Shown here: one piece after another, positions 35,844-46,610 of the stretch
Numbering within the stretch: the first letter of the stretch is position 1
Layout of the letters: every line of letters starts with the position of its first letter
NCBI RefSeq assembly: GCF_032062135.1
Contig: NC_092864.1
Span: 18,486,332 to 18,550,331 of the forward strand
Source of the DNA: Pyxicephalus adspersus
Taxonomy: Eukaryota > Chordata > Amphibia > Anura > Pyxicephalidae
Reading direction: 5' to 3'
DNA length: 64,000 nt
The notes under the pieces: generated by a model
What the model saw: the letters and a program-made list of their open reading frames with translations, nothing else
Database searches by the model: none
Told to the model about the DNA's origin: nothing
Program-made: the position numbers and the translations under genes

Positions 35844-36058
35844 GGGCCTGATTTATTAAAGCTCTTCAAGGCTGAAGAGGATTCACTTCATTAGTGAGGC
35901 TGGGTGATCCAGCAAAAAAGGAATAGATTGTTTCAAAGTAATTTGCTAGCAAATTTTTTAAATCTTGACCAGATCCAATTCAGGTTTGCTGGATCACCCA
36001 GCTTCACTTATGAAAGTGCATCCTCTCAAGTTATGGAGAGCTTTATTAAATCAGGCCC
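35844..36058. repeat. Foldback MITE, family A (copy 5)
   Basis: GGGCCTGATTTATTAAAGC on the left and CTTTATTAAATCAGGCCC on the right, with CTGGGTGATCCAGCAAA and TTTGCTGGATCACCCAG internally. It is 215 bp and nearly as clean as copy 3. Confidence 0.85.
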
Positions 36059-37396
36059 ATGGTATGTTCAGGTAAGGAGGAACATTGTGAACATGTGATT
36101 GGCCCGGAGCAGTCGATGAGTTCCAGGATACACTTATCAGCCTTGTGTAACCTCCACCCAGAGTAACTAGAACTAACACATGGTTTTCTTTGCACACATC
36201 TAGTGGTCAAATGGAGCAGCAGAGAGTGAAGGTGACTATGTGCTGCTGGGGGGAGAGGCATCAAAATAAACTTTTAAGCTAGACATCTGGATAAATTGAA
36301 AGAACAAAAGTTAACAAATTAATACAATTAGGTCTCCTGACAATCTGTGTATTTGGTTGTTTAGCTGGAATTAAAGTTTGATATTCATTAAAGCAGACCT
36401 ATGATCAGGGTTAGCCTTTTTTCTTTTTGTTATAAAGCCAAAAAACGTGTTTGTTTTCTTTGTTCTAAAAGAAGGGAAGGCCCCTAAAGACTAATTGGAA
36501 AAACCTGAAGCATCCTGGGCTACATGATTTATGTATCCCAGAAGGCACCAGGTTTCCTATTCAGACGGAAGGGGAAAGGCCTCCCCCTTGTAAAAAAAAC
36601 AAAACACTTTTTTTTTTGCTTTATTAAAATATTATATAAAAAATTATATAGTGGGGAAAAAAGAAAATAGAAATGCAAACAGAAGTATTGCACATGGTGA
36701 CCAAAGATGTATTACTCAATTGAAATCAAGAATCAATAAAGGAATCTAGTTGGTTGGCTAGCTTGTCTACCTTGTTTAAATAAAAGCAATGGCCACCATG
36801 GCAGAAACCTTAGCAAGGAGTTATTAGAAGCTATTTGTGATTCAGTATTTTAACCTTCCTATAGGTATGAAATATCAGAACAGAGTGGATTTTTTTATCT
36901 CCATCTTAAATTATCCGTATTTGCTACATTTATAGGCCATCACAGCAACTGCACAAAGAAATTACGATTAGACCAGGAAGGACAAAATAATTTAAAACAG
37001 CAAACAGATTTAAAATTTAACACTTCAACTTGGAGTTAAACTATATCTGAAATGTTTTGATTTGAATAGAACAGGGAAGAGTTAGATTTTTTTTTTTATT
37101 GTTTTTTGTGTTTCTAGTTGGTAGCAGAGTTAATCTTGATGATCTCATGAATTTGGATGTCTTGAGCAAAATCTTAATATTAGAATTATATATAGCAGTT
37201 TGGATTTCCCAAATGTGTTCTGAAGAAAAAGGCCCAACGGCTTTTTCAAATAATGCCAGACAATTTTTTTTTGCCCAAAAGTGTCTGCATTGATTGAACT
37301 AATACTTATGAATATTTTAAAAAGGACCAGGATGCTGAGTTTTTATATGTTTGTATCTAAAGGCACAACAGTATTTAAAGACCTAGTTTAGGTACT
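36059..37396. other. Region 3' of il21r
   Basis: Positions 36388-36625 show family I-like pieces (TTAAAGCAGACCTATGATC, GCATCCTGGGCTACATG). The rest is AT-rich and is presumably 3' untranslated and flanking DNA of il21r. Confidence 0.35.
37095..37100 (-). promoter_or_regulatory. Possible poly(A) signal for il21r
   Basis: AATAAA on the minus strand about 300 bases past the normal stop codon. Such hexamers are common by chance in this AT-rich DNA, so the call is weak. Confidence 0.3.
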
Positions 37397-38212
37397 CTAT
37401 TCTATTAGGGTTTCTGTTACAGATTCAGCTGGTATAGAATGACAGGGCACCCACTGTTTCACATAATTTCTTTCATATACGCCCTCTTCTCCACTGTAAG
37501 AGTCTGAATTATGTTGTTTTGATGGTGTGCCACTGTTTCCAAAATCACTGTCCACTGGGCTTCCACATTCAGAATCACAGAAACCACTGTCTATAGTGTC
37601 CAAATCTAAGCAAATTCTCGGATAACGAAAGTCAGCACTATTTGCTGAGTCTGGAGAAAGGGAATTATAATTGTCATTGTAAAAAACATTTTCATCATCA
37701 TCCTGGCTTGGAGAATCTTGAAACTCCCATCCTTCTGGTGAAGCTGGCAACAAGTCCAAAATATTTAAATTGGGTCCTAGGCAATCTTCTTGCATTTGGA
37801 AGTTGGAGTGAATTAAGGAGCCTGTGGTAGCCTGTGAATCTAATTTACGGTCAAGCATGAGGTCCAACATGGTGCTGTTGTCACTGTCAAGGTTAACACA
37901 AGGCTAGCTGTCATCTCCACTCCTATTAATGTCAGCTTCAGGACCATCTCTGGTGTTAAAGTGAGGACAAGCCTCAGTGCCTATTGGTAGGCTCCCAGAG
38001 TCCTTGTCTAGAACAGCTTTATTACAACCACCGTTAGTGCAGTCTTGGCTGTCTCTATTTGGCCATGAGTTGGTAAGTAAAAACTTGTGTTTCTCCAGGC
38101 TGTTGAGATCCTGTCTTGATGCAGCCTTCAGCAAACTCTGGCTGTAGACTTCAAATATTTCTGGAAATTCTGGAAATGGTTTTGCTTGGTAGTAAGAAGA
38201 ACCCAGCCAGCT
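37397..38212 (-). CDS. il21r: il21r last exon: cytoplasmic tail of interleukin-21 receptor, with internal stop
   Basis: Terminal coding exon of a class I cytokine receptor. The acceptor is TTGTCTTACAG followed by AGC (38212), phase 0, and the final TAG is at 37397-37399; 272 codons in all. In order it shows SWLGSS just after the DFK junction, EIFEVYSQS (residues 19-27, human IL21R has LEVYS), a Leu-rich ILDLLPASPEGWEF segment, LDLDTIDSGF with CGSPVDSDF, and a C-terminal YVKQW. Human IL21R has LDMDTFDSGF, CSSPVECDF and YLRQW in the same places. IL2RB shares only the junction region, so IL21R is the best call. The tail recruits STATs after JAK1 phosphorylation, and YVKQ fits the YxxQ STAT3 motif. 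An in-frame TAG is codon 103 (37904-37906). Whether the gene is functional is unknown. Confidence 0.9.
37904..37906 (-). other. il21r: In-frame TAG inside the il21r tail exon
   Basis: The frame upstream (ending GDDS) and downstream (PCVNLDSDNS, then MLDLMLD) is the same, with no splice sites around. Both sides align to the IL21R tail. The stop would leave 102 residues of this exon and delete 168, including DSGF and YVKQW. It may be a nonsense allele, a pseudogene lesion or a base error. Confidence 0.85.
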
Positions 38213-38994
38213 CTGTAAGACAATAAATCACTGATTACGTGGCAGTAAAAAGATCTTTTATAAGTCAATAATGGGGATTTCCAAAAGGCTTGAAATCCCC
38301 TATATGTCTGGGTCCTTCATGGAGAACCATGAAAGGTCTTATCTGCAAATTGGTATGATTCCATCTATTTTTTTCTATTATTTAGCTAAACCACTTTACT
38401 TCATATAGGGTGTTCCTAGGATATTGGTAATATTGTTTTTTCTAGAATGAACATATAACTTTATTATTGTCTGTTCTATATTTATCTCTCTCACTGAAAC
38501 TCCATACAATGTTCTACATAGTTAGATAAGCCTAATCTAGCATATGTGTATTTGCTGAATATTTTGTATTCTATAATATATTTAACAAAACAGTTAAGGT
38601 TAGCCTGCTTACCATAAAAATAAAAGGATCCCAAAATTGCACTTCCTGGCTGGGAGTAGTTAATATGAAATATGTAGATATTATATTTTACATTTACCTG
38701 ACTAGCAAAAACATTTAATTCAAAATTATGAACAAAATAAAGAAACTATCTTTAAAAACAATATGCATTCAGTAAAACCTGCAAACAAAGGAAATATGCT
38801 AGTCACGCAGATGTAACCTTTCATCTTTATGTCTGCTAGAAAACAATGGTTAATGGTTACTGTTAGCTTGTATTTTGTATTAACCTCCTGCAACCACATC
38901 CTTCATGTTTGAAGTGACATTGACAATAATAACCCAGTGGCTGCAAAATGTTTTTTTATATACATTTTTTAGTGGAATGGTTAATACAGGTAGC
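38213..38994 (-). other. il21r intron (3' part)
   Basis: Intron between the Box 1 and tail exons. No further exon or repeat seen in this part. Confidence 0.7.
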
Positions 38995-39445
38995 CCCCGT
39001 CTTACATACTAGTTAGGGACTATAGGTTTGTTCTTTAGCTGAATTTGTACATAAGTCGGAACAGGTACATTATTTTAATAAATGCAATTAGGAGCGATGT
39101 TTGTCTCAACATATTATTAGGCAATGTGGTGTCAGTTACTGTATAAAATCCTCACTGTGAGTTATTCATAAACAAAGCACAAAAAAAAACTTTATGGAGC
39201 CTAGACATTCATTAATGTCTGGAGCTTTGGTATGCAAAAAGACTGCAGAGTTTGGCTTTGTCATTAAAGTTACAAAAGCTTGCAGGAGAGCTCAGTCTCA
39301 GCTGTGTTTAGCAAAAGATTTATTCTGCAAGTCATGCAGACCGCCCCTTCAAGCCTCCATGCTGAACAGGAGCGAGCAGGGAAGCAGCGTTCGCATCTAG
39401 GAGTCGTCCGTATGTCAGATGTCTTTAACCTGGGGATTACCTGTA
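38995..39445. repeat. Family J element (uninterrupted copy) in the il21r intron
   Basis: TACAGGTAGCCCCCGTCTTA at the left and ACCTGGGGATTACCTGTA at the right are inverted. The body is the reverse complement of 14133-14962 without the 337-bp nested insert: TGTTTAGCAAAAGATT and AAGTCATGCAG here correspond to the insert flanks there. Confidence 0.8.
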
Positions 39446-41247
39446 TATTAATTGTTGAATATTGAAGAATAAAGATACATTTTTTAACCTTTCTATCTAT
39501 TTTTCTTTATATTTCCAGTATTGGTCACAGATATTGTGTAAAGGTTAGATTTGTATGTTCACAGACAGTTTATTTTACCAAAAAGAATGCACATAATCAT
39601 ATCTTTTTGTTGGTATGTGTCATTACAAAACAAAAGTAAAGCTACCCTGTAAAAGGAAATGCTGTGTAATTACCTTTCCAGTTTCAAATAACCCACCTTA
39701 GCTACCACCACCACAATCTATGGTTCCTCTTGTTGGTTTGTAATGATCTGGAAATGAGTGGATATAACCCCAGCGAGTGTCAGCGCCTAATAATAGACAA
39801 CTGTTGTGCCCTGGGTACCCTTTGTTTTATCTGCTTAAAGCTGAACCCCAGCCTTACCTTTAGACTTGTACAGTTGTACAGCTTTATTTTCTGTACTGCC
39901 ATTGCTTTCTCTGAGATATATATATATATATATATATATATACTATACTGCACACTGCACGATTTACACAATTGTCACTAGAAGATGCACACTGCAGATA
40001 GTGCCCACATCCTTTATTGCTGGAAGACAGTTATCTAGTGCTATCCTCCTCAGTCTTATGGTCCCTGCACTGCCTCTTTCATTCGTTGAATTTTATTTCA
40101 TATGTTGCACCTATAAACCCTCCAGCCTGACATTGAATGTTGGGGTAGATCAGGCAATGTATGGAAGAGGAGACAGAATGTATGGAAGAGGTAGTGTTTA
40201 ATTTGTTTAGGCAGATGTGAATGTATGTCTGTGCATACATGTATGAATTTATGTGTGCGCATGTATGTGTTTGATATATCCATGTATAAGGGAGGGTTGG
40301 GATACTGAATTGGATTCTTTTGGGGAGGTGGGTAGAAGGTGGTGGAAGTGGTTTGTTCTGCCTAGGGCACCAACAAGCCTAGAAATTACCCTGTTTCTTA
40401 TCATTAAATCTTTACAGAACTAACATTGCTAAATAAGGATATAGTGCAAAATTGCCACATAAGATTTTTTTGTGTATGGTTATGTGCCATGGTTTGCAGG
40501 CATGCTATTGCTATTTTCTTCTGTTTAAAGACTTCCTCTGAGGAAGTGGCAGGATGCTGACATAACTTTTGTCTGCAAAATGTACAAAACAATTTGATTC
40601 ACACATATGTTGTGGTTACTTTAATTGCTGGAGTTTTAAACCTTATAATATAATATGACCATAGACATTAAATAAAAGCATCTCCCATGTACAAGTGTAC
40701 AATCTATCATAGCTCCCCTTTAATCACATCTGCCTTTTTCTGCACCAATTGTCAAAGCACTTGCTGTCTCCTCCCTTGGAAGGGCAGGGTTCTCCCCATC
40801 TTAGCTAAATTTGTTCTATCAAATGTATTGCTTTTTGTATTTTGTAGCATTTGTACTGCTGAATGCACAAGTGCATATCACAAATTATCAAAGGGGCTGT
40901 TTATTGTTTCTTTCTTGCATGTAAGCATGCCAAGTAAAAAAAATGTAAAGATTGTAAAAGCTTATGAGAAGAGGAAGTACTTTTTTTTTGTACAGATCAC
41001 ATGATTTCTTGCTTATGATGCTTATGTAGATCCAATTATAGTATCATTATCATACTGCAAAAACAAGCTAAGCATCAAGCTTCGTTACGCAGGTCTAGGG
41101 TATGTTACCCTTTGAACTTAGCATATTCATTATCTCACTCCTACAGACCCTCTCTATATAATACCATTCTCAGTGCTAAAAAGTCACTGGATGCTACATC
41201 TACAAATGAGTAATAATGGAACATTTTAGAATATACATGTTTTTTAC
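39446..41247 (-). other. il21r intron (5' part)
   Basis: A (TA)n microsatellite sits at 39915-39942. No exon-like segment with minus-strand splice sites was found. Confidence 0.6.
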
Positions 41248-41332
41248 CTTAAAATCTCCATGATGTACCATGTAGAGTGGCTTAAAGAAAGGTGCAGGGT
41301 TGGGTATTAATACCCACACATTCTTCCATAAA
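41248..41332 (-). CDS. il21r: il21r Box 1 exon (juxtamembrane JAK-binding segment)
   Basis: An 85-base exon. The acceptor is TTTTCTCTTGTCAG followed by T, entering in phase 2, and the donor is TTTTAAG|GTAAAA in phase 0. It encodes LWKNVWVLIPNPAPFFKPLY and then MVHHGDFK, 28 whole codons. Human IL21R reads LWKKIWAVPSPERFFMPLY then GDFK at the same place, with the same break before the tail exon. The Pro-x-Pro core with flanking hydrophobics is Box 1, which binds JAK1 in this family. The tyrosine in KPLY matches a conserved human one. The IPNPA core also resembles IL4R Box 1, as expected for related receptors. Splice phase joins cleanly to 38212. No coding damage is seen here. Confidence 0.85.
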
Positions 41333-43275
41333 CTGACAAGAGAAAACAGAAAATAGACAATGACATTTGCTTTTATCATTAGCAAGGTTGACAAAAGGTC
41401 ATTTCCTCTGCTTTAAAGTACTCTCATCAAAAGAGAAGCGTTGGCATTGCCATTGTTGGTCTACTTCTGAAGACTCATGTCCTGAGAATGACCACCAAGC
41501 AGGTAACATTTTCCAGAAGGAAATCAACAATGGTAGGTTAAAAAAGTATTTTTTTGCACAGCGGTTTAGGAAACTAAATGTCATCAATTTAGGGTTTAGA
41601 TGTATATAATTGCAATGAGTACTCTCCTAGATCAGTAACTCAAATTACATATTAACATACTAATATTTAGGCATCAGCAAGAAAGACAAACAATTAGTTT
41701 TCTCAGAGTAAGTAAGACTAAGAGGTTTCATTTTCTCTGCAACCCACAGGATTCTCCCCTAATTTGCAGCACCAAACCCACTTCTTTATTATGGTAACAA
41801 AGCTTAGAAACGGGTTCGAAAAAAAGGAGATTGATGTTCTTGACATTGTAGAAAGATTACCTGAATTAAATGTATTCTCCCTCAAGAAAAAGTTTAACAA
41901 GGTATGGACACTGGAAGGGCTACAAGCACCCCAAGCTGCTAGATACCAGATACCACATGTTTATAGATACTGTTCAGATGAAATAGAGATGCAAAGTAAC
42001 ATTTTTACTTGTGTATCTACCTTGTTTCATTTGAAACTGAAAAGCATTAGCTTCAGTTTGCAATTGATGTATATAAAGCAACCTAGCAAATGTTTTATTT
42101 GAGTAAAATGAGTTTTTATTTAATTTCCTATTAAACTTTAATGCATTTTATTCAGCTGTAATAAACTTTGTATTACATTCTCCCCTAAGCCAGATCTGTC
42201 ACTAACATCCTCATAGGTGTTTTCCTGCAAACTCTGTTGGCAAAACACTGCAATGTTAAAAATGTGCCTAAAGAAACTTGCTGGAAGCCTTGGTAAGCAT
42301 TTTTTTTGATTTCCCCAAAAGTTTTTTCCCATAATGCAGCTTTTTGATAGCAGGAGGTGGTTTGTATGTGTCTGTGTTGGACAACCAAATAAGCAGACTT
42401 TGCATTTTAGCACAATATTTGCTTAAACTATTGTTTCTATTACTATTCTATTACTTTTTTACATTTCCTTTTACCAACTGTAATTAAACTCTAAATAACT
42501 CTTTTATATATATATTTTTAATTATTTTTAAGTATTTGAAGGGGTGATCTTTCCCTTTTTTGTATTTACTGCTCCATGGGATACATATGTCACATATCCC
42601 GGGAAGCTGTGGGCTGCTCCTTCTGCACATCTTGGGCATGCCTAGAAGGGGCTTTCATGTGCCATGAGATTGGTTCTTTTTCTTTTTATTCTTACATTTT
42701 CCAGAAGGTGCATCACCCAAAAAGGCAATTATGTTGTTTCATTGCATTTTATTGTTAGGCTTTCTAAAATGTAAATAAATATAATGAGTGCATGCCGAAT
42801 CCACCACCGGCCTGGTACTGCTATATGACCATTATGTGTGGGTCTCCATGTTGGAACATTCATGTATTTAAAATTATGAAAGCAGCTGGAGAAGTATGAA
42901 TCTACCAAATAGGGTACATAGGCCACCAATCTGACAGCAAAATATTGCCACTGAAGCACATCAAAAATAAGAGACAGGTGATTTAACCAATTAGCATACA
43001 CACAAAAGCAAAAAATTAGTTCTAAATGGACAGGGCCATTACACATTTTACCCGTGATGGATTAGTTCACAAAGATAAATATGAGCGTCAATGAGTCATT
43101 TCTTTGAAACATTTATTGCCAGTCAGTATTTGAGTCAGCACACGTTTTATGTTTAGAGGTTTTGTATTGATGTGGCTTAAAGGGGAAAAAAATATCTACA
43201 GTGAACCTGTGGTAAAAGCATCGGAACCCAAGTAAGACCACATTGAAAGCACTAAGTATGTAGCATTTTACTTAC
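41333..43275. other. Expected place of il21r D2/TM exons; none identified
   Basis: A transmembrane exon ending two bases into a codon should precede the Box 1 exon, and D2 exons with WSxWS should precede that. I searched both strands for two Trp codons nine bases apart and for hydrophobic segments with flanking splice sites and found none. A 112-codon plus frame (41764-42102) and a 105-codon minus frame (42729-43046) are present but unrecognised. A family I-like fragment lies at 42540-42730. Confidence 0.4.
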
Positions 43276-43366
43276 CTGCCATTGTTAAGCTGCAAAAAGA
43301 TAACAACAGAACCACTATTGCTTTACTTCTCCTCTTCATTTTTCTAATGACTTATGTTGTTTTTTC
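43276..43366 (-). CDS. Candidate signal-peptide exon of a secreted or membrane protein
   Basis: The acceptor is TTTTTTATACAG, followed by 27 bases with stops in all three frames that would be 5' untranslated. ATG at 43339-43337 then gives MKRRSKAIVVLLLSFCSLTM and A, ending at a textbook donor GCAG|GTAAGT in phase 1. The shape is a signal peptide: basic n-region KRRSK, 15-residue hydrophobic core, small residues at the end. Phase 1 after the signal peptide is usual in class I cytokine receptors and matches the phase 1 entry of the D1-like exon at 45012. However, it lies downstream of that exon on the minus strand, so they cannot join in the present order. It may be il21r, another gene, or chance. 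Confidence 0.35.
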
Positions 43367-44201
43367 CTGTATAAAAAAGAGTAAAAAATTTGCCAATAAG
43401 AAAACATTTGAAACTAACAAAATAAGCAATGAAACTGTAAAAGATTAAGTAGTAATACATTCCAATACAAATATTATATTTTATAATGCCTCTTTTTCTT
43501 ATCAGTACACAATTTTCAACTTAGCTTTTTTATTTCAAAGGTTTTTAAGAACAAAATTTAAGGAGTATAACCAGGATGGAGGGTAAAAGAAACAATAACA
43601 TCAGTCATTTATTCTCGCCATATACAAACGATAGAACAAAATGTATTTGACTTAGCTTTTTAAAGGGTACTCTCTGCTGTCTCCCTTTTAAACTGTTACC
43701 CCAAAATGGTATGCTTAGGGCAGGTTCAGACCTCTCTCTGGATTGATCGATCCTGATTGGCTTCCTGTGGCTGGCACCAAAGAGCCACCGTCTGCACATT
43801 TGACAGCTGGCAGCAGTGAGAGGCACTGCTACTTATCACTGCTGCCCCCATTCATTCTCTGTGGGGCTGCTGCTGCTGGGAGAAGCCACGTCTAGCCCTG
43901 AGGAAGTAGTTCCCTGACATGAAGAAGCGGGAGACACTCCAAAATCTCACTGCCAGTGAGAACATAGCCATGAAATCTGAAGAGGAAGGCCGTGTATGTA
44001 CATACTTGAGTATATAAATTTAGTTACTGCAAGCAGGGCACATAGGATTAGCAGGTCCAATATGTAAAATAGAATAAAATAAAGTTGAATTGATTATAAT
44101 ATACAGTAATTTATTAAATGATTTGGCATTCAGTTAAAATCTCTGCTGTCCAATATTGATGTTTAAAACAGATCTATGCCAATATTAAGAAATTTATTAG
44201 A
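43367..44201. other. No gene seen
   Basis: Positions 43860-43960 include CCTGAGGAAGTAG and GAAGAAGCGGGAGACAC, degenerate pieces of common frog dispersed repeats. No exon found. Confidence 0.35.
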
Positions 44202-44270
44202 TACATGGTATTGGTAATCAGACCTAAAAACTGATGTCAAGTTTTTAGGTCTGATTACCAATACCATGTA
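44202..44270. repeat. Perfect hairpin: 31-bp stem, 7-nt loop
   Basis: The left arm 44202-44232 (TACATGGTATTGGTAATCAG then ACCTAAAAACT) is the exact reverse complement of 44240-44270, with loop GATGTCA. One more A-T pair extends it outward. The absence of any mismatch indicates recent origin or gene-conversion-like maintenance. It lies between the D1-like exon and the Box 1 exon. Confidence 0.95.
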
Positions 44271-44511
44271 TGTTTTTTTTTTAATTTATTTTAATTTATT
44301 TAAGAACAAATCTTATGCCTCCTTCTCTATTTGTAGCCTTCTTAGTAAATTTCAATGGTAACGTTTTTGCACAGGCTAACAATAATACAAACAATTTTCA
44401 TTTATGAAAATCCAACCATTCAAGTCCATGCCTTGCAGTAGCAAGGAAAAGTACAGCTGAGGGGGAGTGATGGAAATGCCAGAGGCAGCCAATATGGAGC
44501 TAAGTCTTATG

Positions 44512-44751
44512 AGTGGCCCGCCCCTGAAACTCCATCTTCATTGAAATAGCACGGCTACTAAAATTCCGGGCATTATTTGCGTCTTTAAAAAAATGCGGGG
44601 CCATGCATAGGCAAAGGGCCCGCTGGTCTATAGTAGTTGCGTTATTTCAATGCAGCGCCGTGCCAGCTGCAGTTCATATTTAGGATTCCTTTGGGGGCCA
44701 AAAAAAGGACTTGGGGGAGATTTGGCCCCCGGGCCGGAGTTTGACACCCTG
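44512..44751. repeat. hAT-like element fragment (GTTTGACACCCTG end)
   Basis: The right end reads GGGCCGGAGTTTGACACCCT then G, which in reverse is CAGGGTGTCAAACTCCGGCC, a classic hAT-type terminus. The interior is CpG-rich (CCGGGCATTATTTGCGTC). The left end is not clear, so the start is approximate. Confidence 0.55.
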
Positions 44752-44805
44752 CAAATTTTGCAAATAACACTAATTACTGTCATAAGATCGCTCACTGTAC
44801 TGTAC

Positions 44806-45012
44806 CTATAGAGGAAGCCATAGTTGTCACCCACACTGCTCCAAGGATTTGGACTACAAACACATTTTCTCTTTTACATGGGGGCTGAGGAATTAGTAGT
44901 TTACAGGAGATATTGTAAAAGGGAGATGAGATTCTGTGTGCTTTCATGTCAGCTTTGAAACAGTGGCAAGGACACTGGTTTCTGGCCAGATTCCAATTTT
45001 TTCTTGTACTTG
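44806..45012 (-). CDS. Candidate cytokine-receptor D1 exon (second half), possibly il21r
   Basis: An open exon of 207 bases. The acceptor is ACATTTTCAG at 45013-45015 and the donor CTATAG|GTACAG, phase 1 at both ends. It encodes 68 whole codons with C-P-C-H-C, then FYNISCKLLIPQPPCKR, then NVFVVQILGAVWV and TTMASSI. The spacing of Cys, Y-x-x-x-C, the F-V-x-I strand and the final SI matches the second half of D1 in human IL21R (CSL, TYTC, FSVNI, AESI), and FVVQ also occurs in IL2RG. Identity is low, so similarity is by pattern. The frame is clean. Its place upstream of the Box 1 exon is right, but it lies upstream of the signal-peptide candidate, which is wrong. Confidence 0.4.
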
Positions 45013-45207
45013 CTGAAAATGTTTTATAACAAGAAAACAAACACAACCAACACTTTTAAAAACTAATAGGCTGCATCATATGAGGTGAGATCTCCCTAAT
45101 GGGACTATGGGAATGCAAAATGAACCATGTGGCTCTGACTTTAATCTGCCCAGCTAAAAATAGGTTTATGTTGCTGTTTGATTAGAAGAGCTTTTCTCGC
45201 ATTTTTA

Positions 45208-45479
45208 ACATGGGGGAAAACTTGAAATAACTTTCAGGTCTTCAGGGCAAACCCCTCTATAATTACTATATCCACAGCATGCAGTATATTAGTGTTGTTA
45301 GTGGAAAGAATGCCTCTCATATTGCTGGCCATTGGGAAGAATGTCACCTATTCAGATAGCCAAAGTGATCATTGGTGTCAGGTAAACTGAGAGGTCCAAA
45401 TTGCTCATTGCTCAAGGAACCCCTAGCAATATCTAGAAGAAGCCTAGGATTCCATGAAACCCTGTTTGAGAAACATTGG
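45208..45479. repeat. hAT-like MITE, family C (copy 4)
   Basis: Contains CTTGAAATAACTTTCAGGTC, GCTGGCCATTGGGAAGAATG and AATTGCTCATTGCTCAAGG, and ends GTTTGAGAAACATTGG. It is collinear with copy 1 at 6460. Confidence 0.75.
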
Positions 45480-46582
45480 TGTAAGAAAGAAACATTGAGA
45501 AACATTGGAGGAAGAAAAGGAAATTTGCAAACGGCATTAAGAACCTCAACAAGGCTCTACTTCAGGCTCTACCCCATAATTATACAGATAGGAAATAATT
45601 GCTTAGCCCAAAAATGAAAATCCCTTCTCAGCCATTGCTATGTATCTGAAGGTGTGAGTATTTGTCAGTGCGGTATCACCGTAGCCACAAGTCCCAATAC
45701 ATCTTTCATTTCCTGAAGCCTAATATTTTACATTCAGTATTCTATTTTTAAAATATTCTATAATATATTCTATATTGTAAAAAAATGAGTCATATTAAAA
45801 AAAACATATATAAACCCCTGAACAAAATTTTAACATATTGCATCCCCGCAAGCTTTAGATATAATTATATATTTTTTTAAATTATTTTTTCACCTGGTAA
45901 CCCTGCCAGTAACACATTTCCTCCCCTACGGTGGCAATGCTCACTCGCTATATCTGGGAAGAAGCAGAGTTGTCACCCTAGAACAAGAAGTGTCTTAGAA
46001 CTACAGATGACATACAGTACCCATTTGCTTCCCCATAACATGGGGGTAGGTTTTTTGTTGTTTAGAGAGAGAACTAAGCAAATAAAAAAGTTATCGACAG
46101 GGTTTACAACACTTTTATTTGCTTTATGTATTCCAGCTGAGAACATTTCCCTGTTCTGAATGATTGCCTGTGTTTTCAAAGATAGTAAAAAAAGGAGAGA
46201 GGAAATATTTAAATATCAATACACGTTGAAAATTGTGCTTTAGATCACATGATCCAATGGGACATCCATCATCATATAATCAAACTGTCATAGCACAGAG
46301 ATACTGTATATAAATATAAGTCTTTGATAAAAGCAATCCAATTGTCAAAAAAATCTAAAGTTGCTATAATTGTATCCTCTAACATATACTGGATGATCCC
46401 TGTTTTTAATAATATCTGTTTTCCCATTGGGAAAGTTCCATTTATAACTGGACAGGTAGTAAATGGAGATTTCCGCAGTGGATAAATAGATAAAAATAAA
46501 AACCTGAAATATTATAGTGCTAAAAAATTTATTGTGAGTCCAGTATATTTTTTAAACAAGAAAATTGTTTAAATCAAACACT
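45480..46582. other. Upstream of the il21r candidates; nothing supported
   Basis: AT-rich DNA without clear exons. A first-half D1 exon and a promoter would be expected somewhere above 45 kb, but I could not find them. Confidence 0.35.
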
Positions 46583-46610
46583 TTTCATGGCTCAACACTC
46601 AATTCATCAG
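46583..46610 (-). ncRNA. Hammerhead-like core string (degenerate)
   Basis: On the minus strand CTGATGA is followed 17 bases later by GAAA and then AGTGTTT. CTGATGA...GAAA is the conserved core order of hammerhead ribozymes, which occur in vertebrate Penelope-like elements and retrozymes. The intervening stem II is not convincing, so this is at best a decayed copy. Confidence 0.2.

Noticed and set aside
41341..41410. Hydrophobic extension upstream of the Box 1 exon (NVIVYFLFSLVS), which could pass for a transmembrane segment
   Set aside because: It is the translated polypyrimidine tract before a strong CAG acceptor. Human IL21R also has an intron near this position, and a lysine sits in the middle of the extended segment.
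41764..42102. 112-codon plus-strand frame (EKKEIDVLDIVERL region)
   Set aside because: Looks protein-like in part, but I recognise no family and see no supporting splice sites or neighbours. It lies antisense in the il21r intron.
42729..43046. 105-codon minus-strand frame within the il21r locus
   Set aside because: No cytokine-receptor pattern, no WSxWS, no proper splice phases. Likely repeat-derived or chance.
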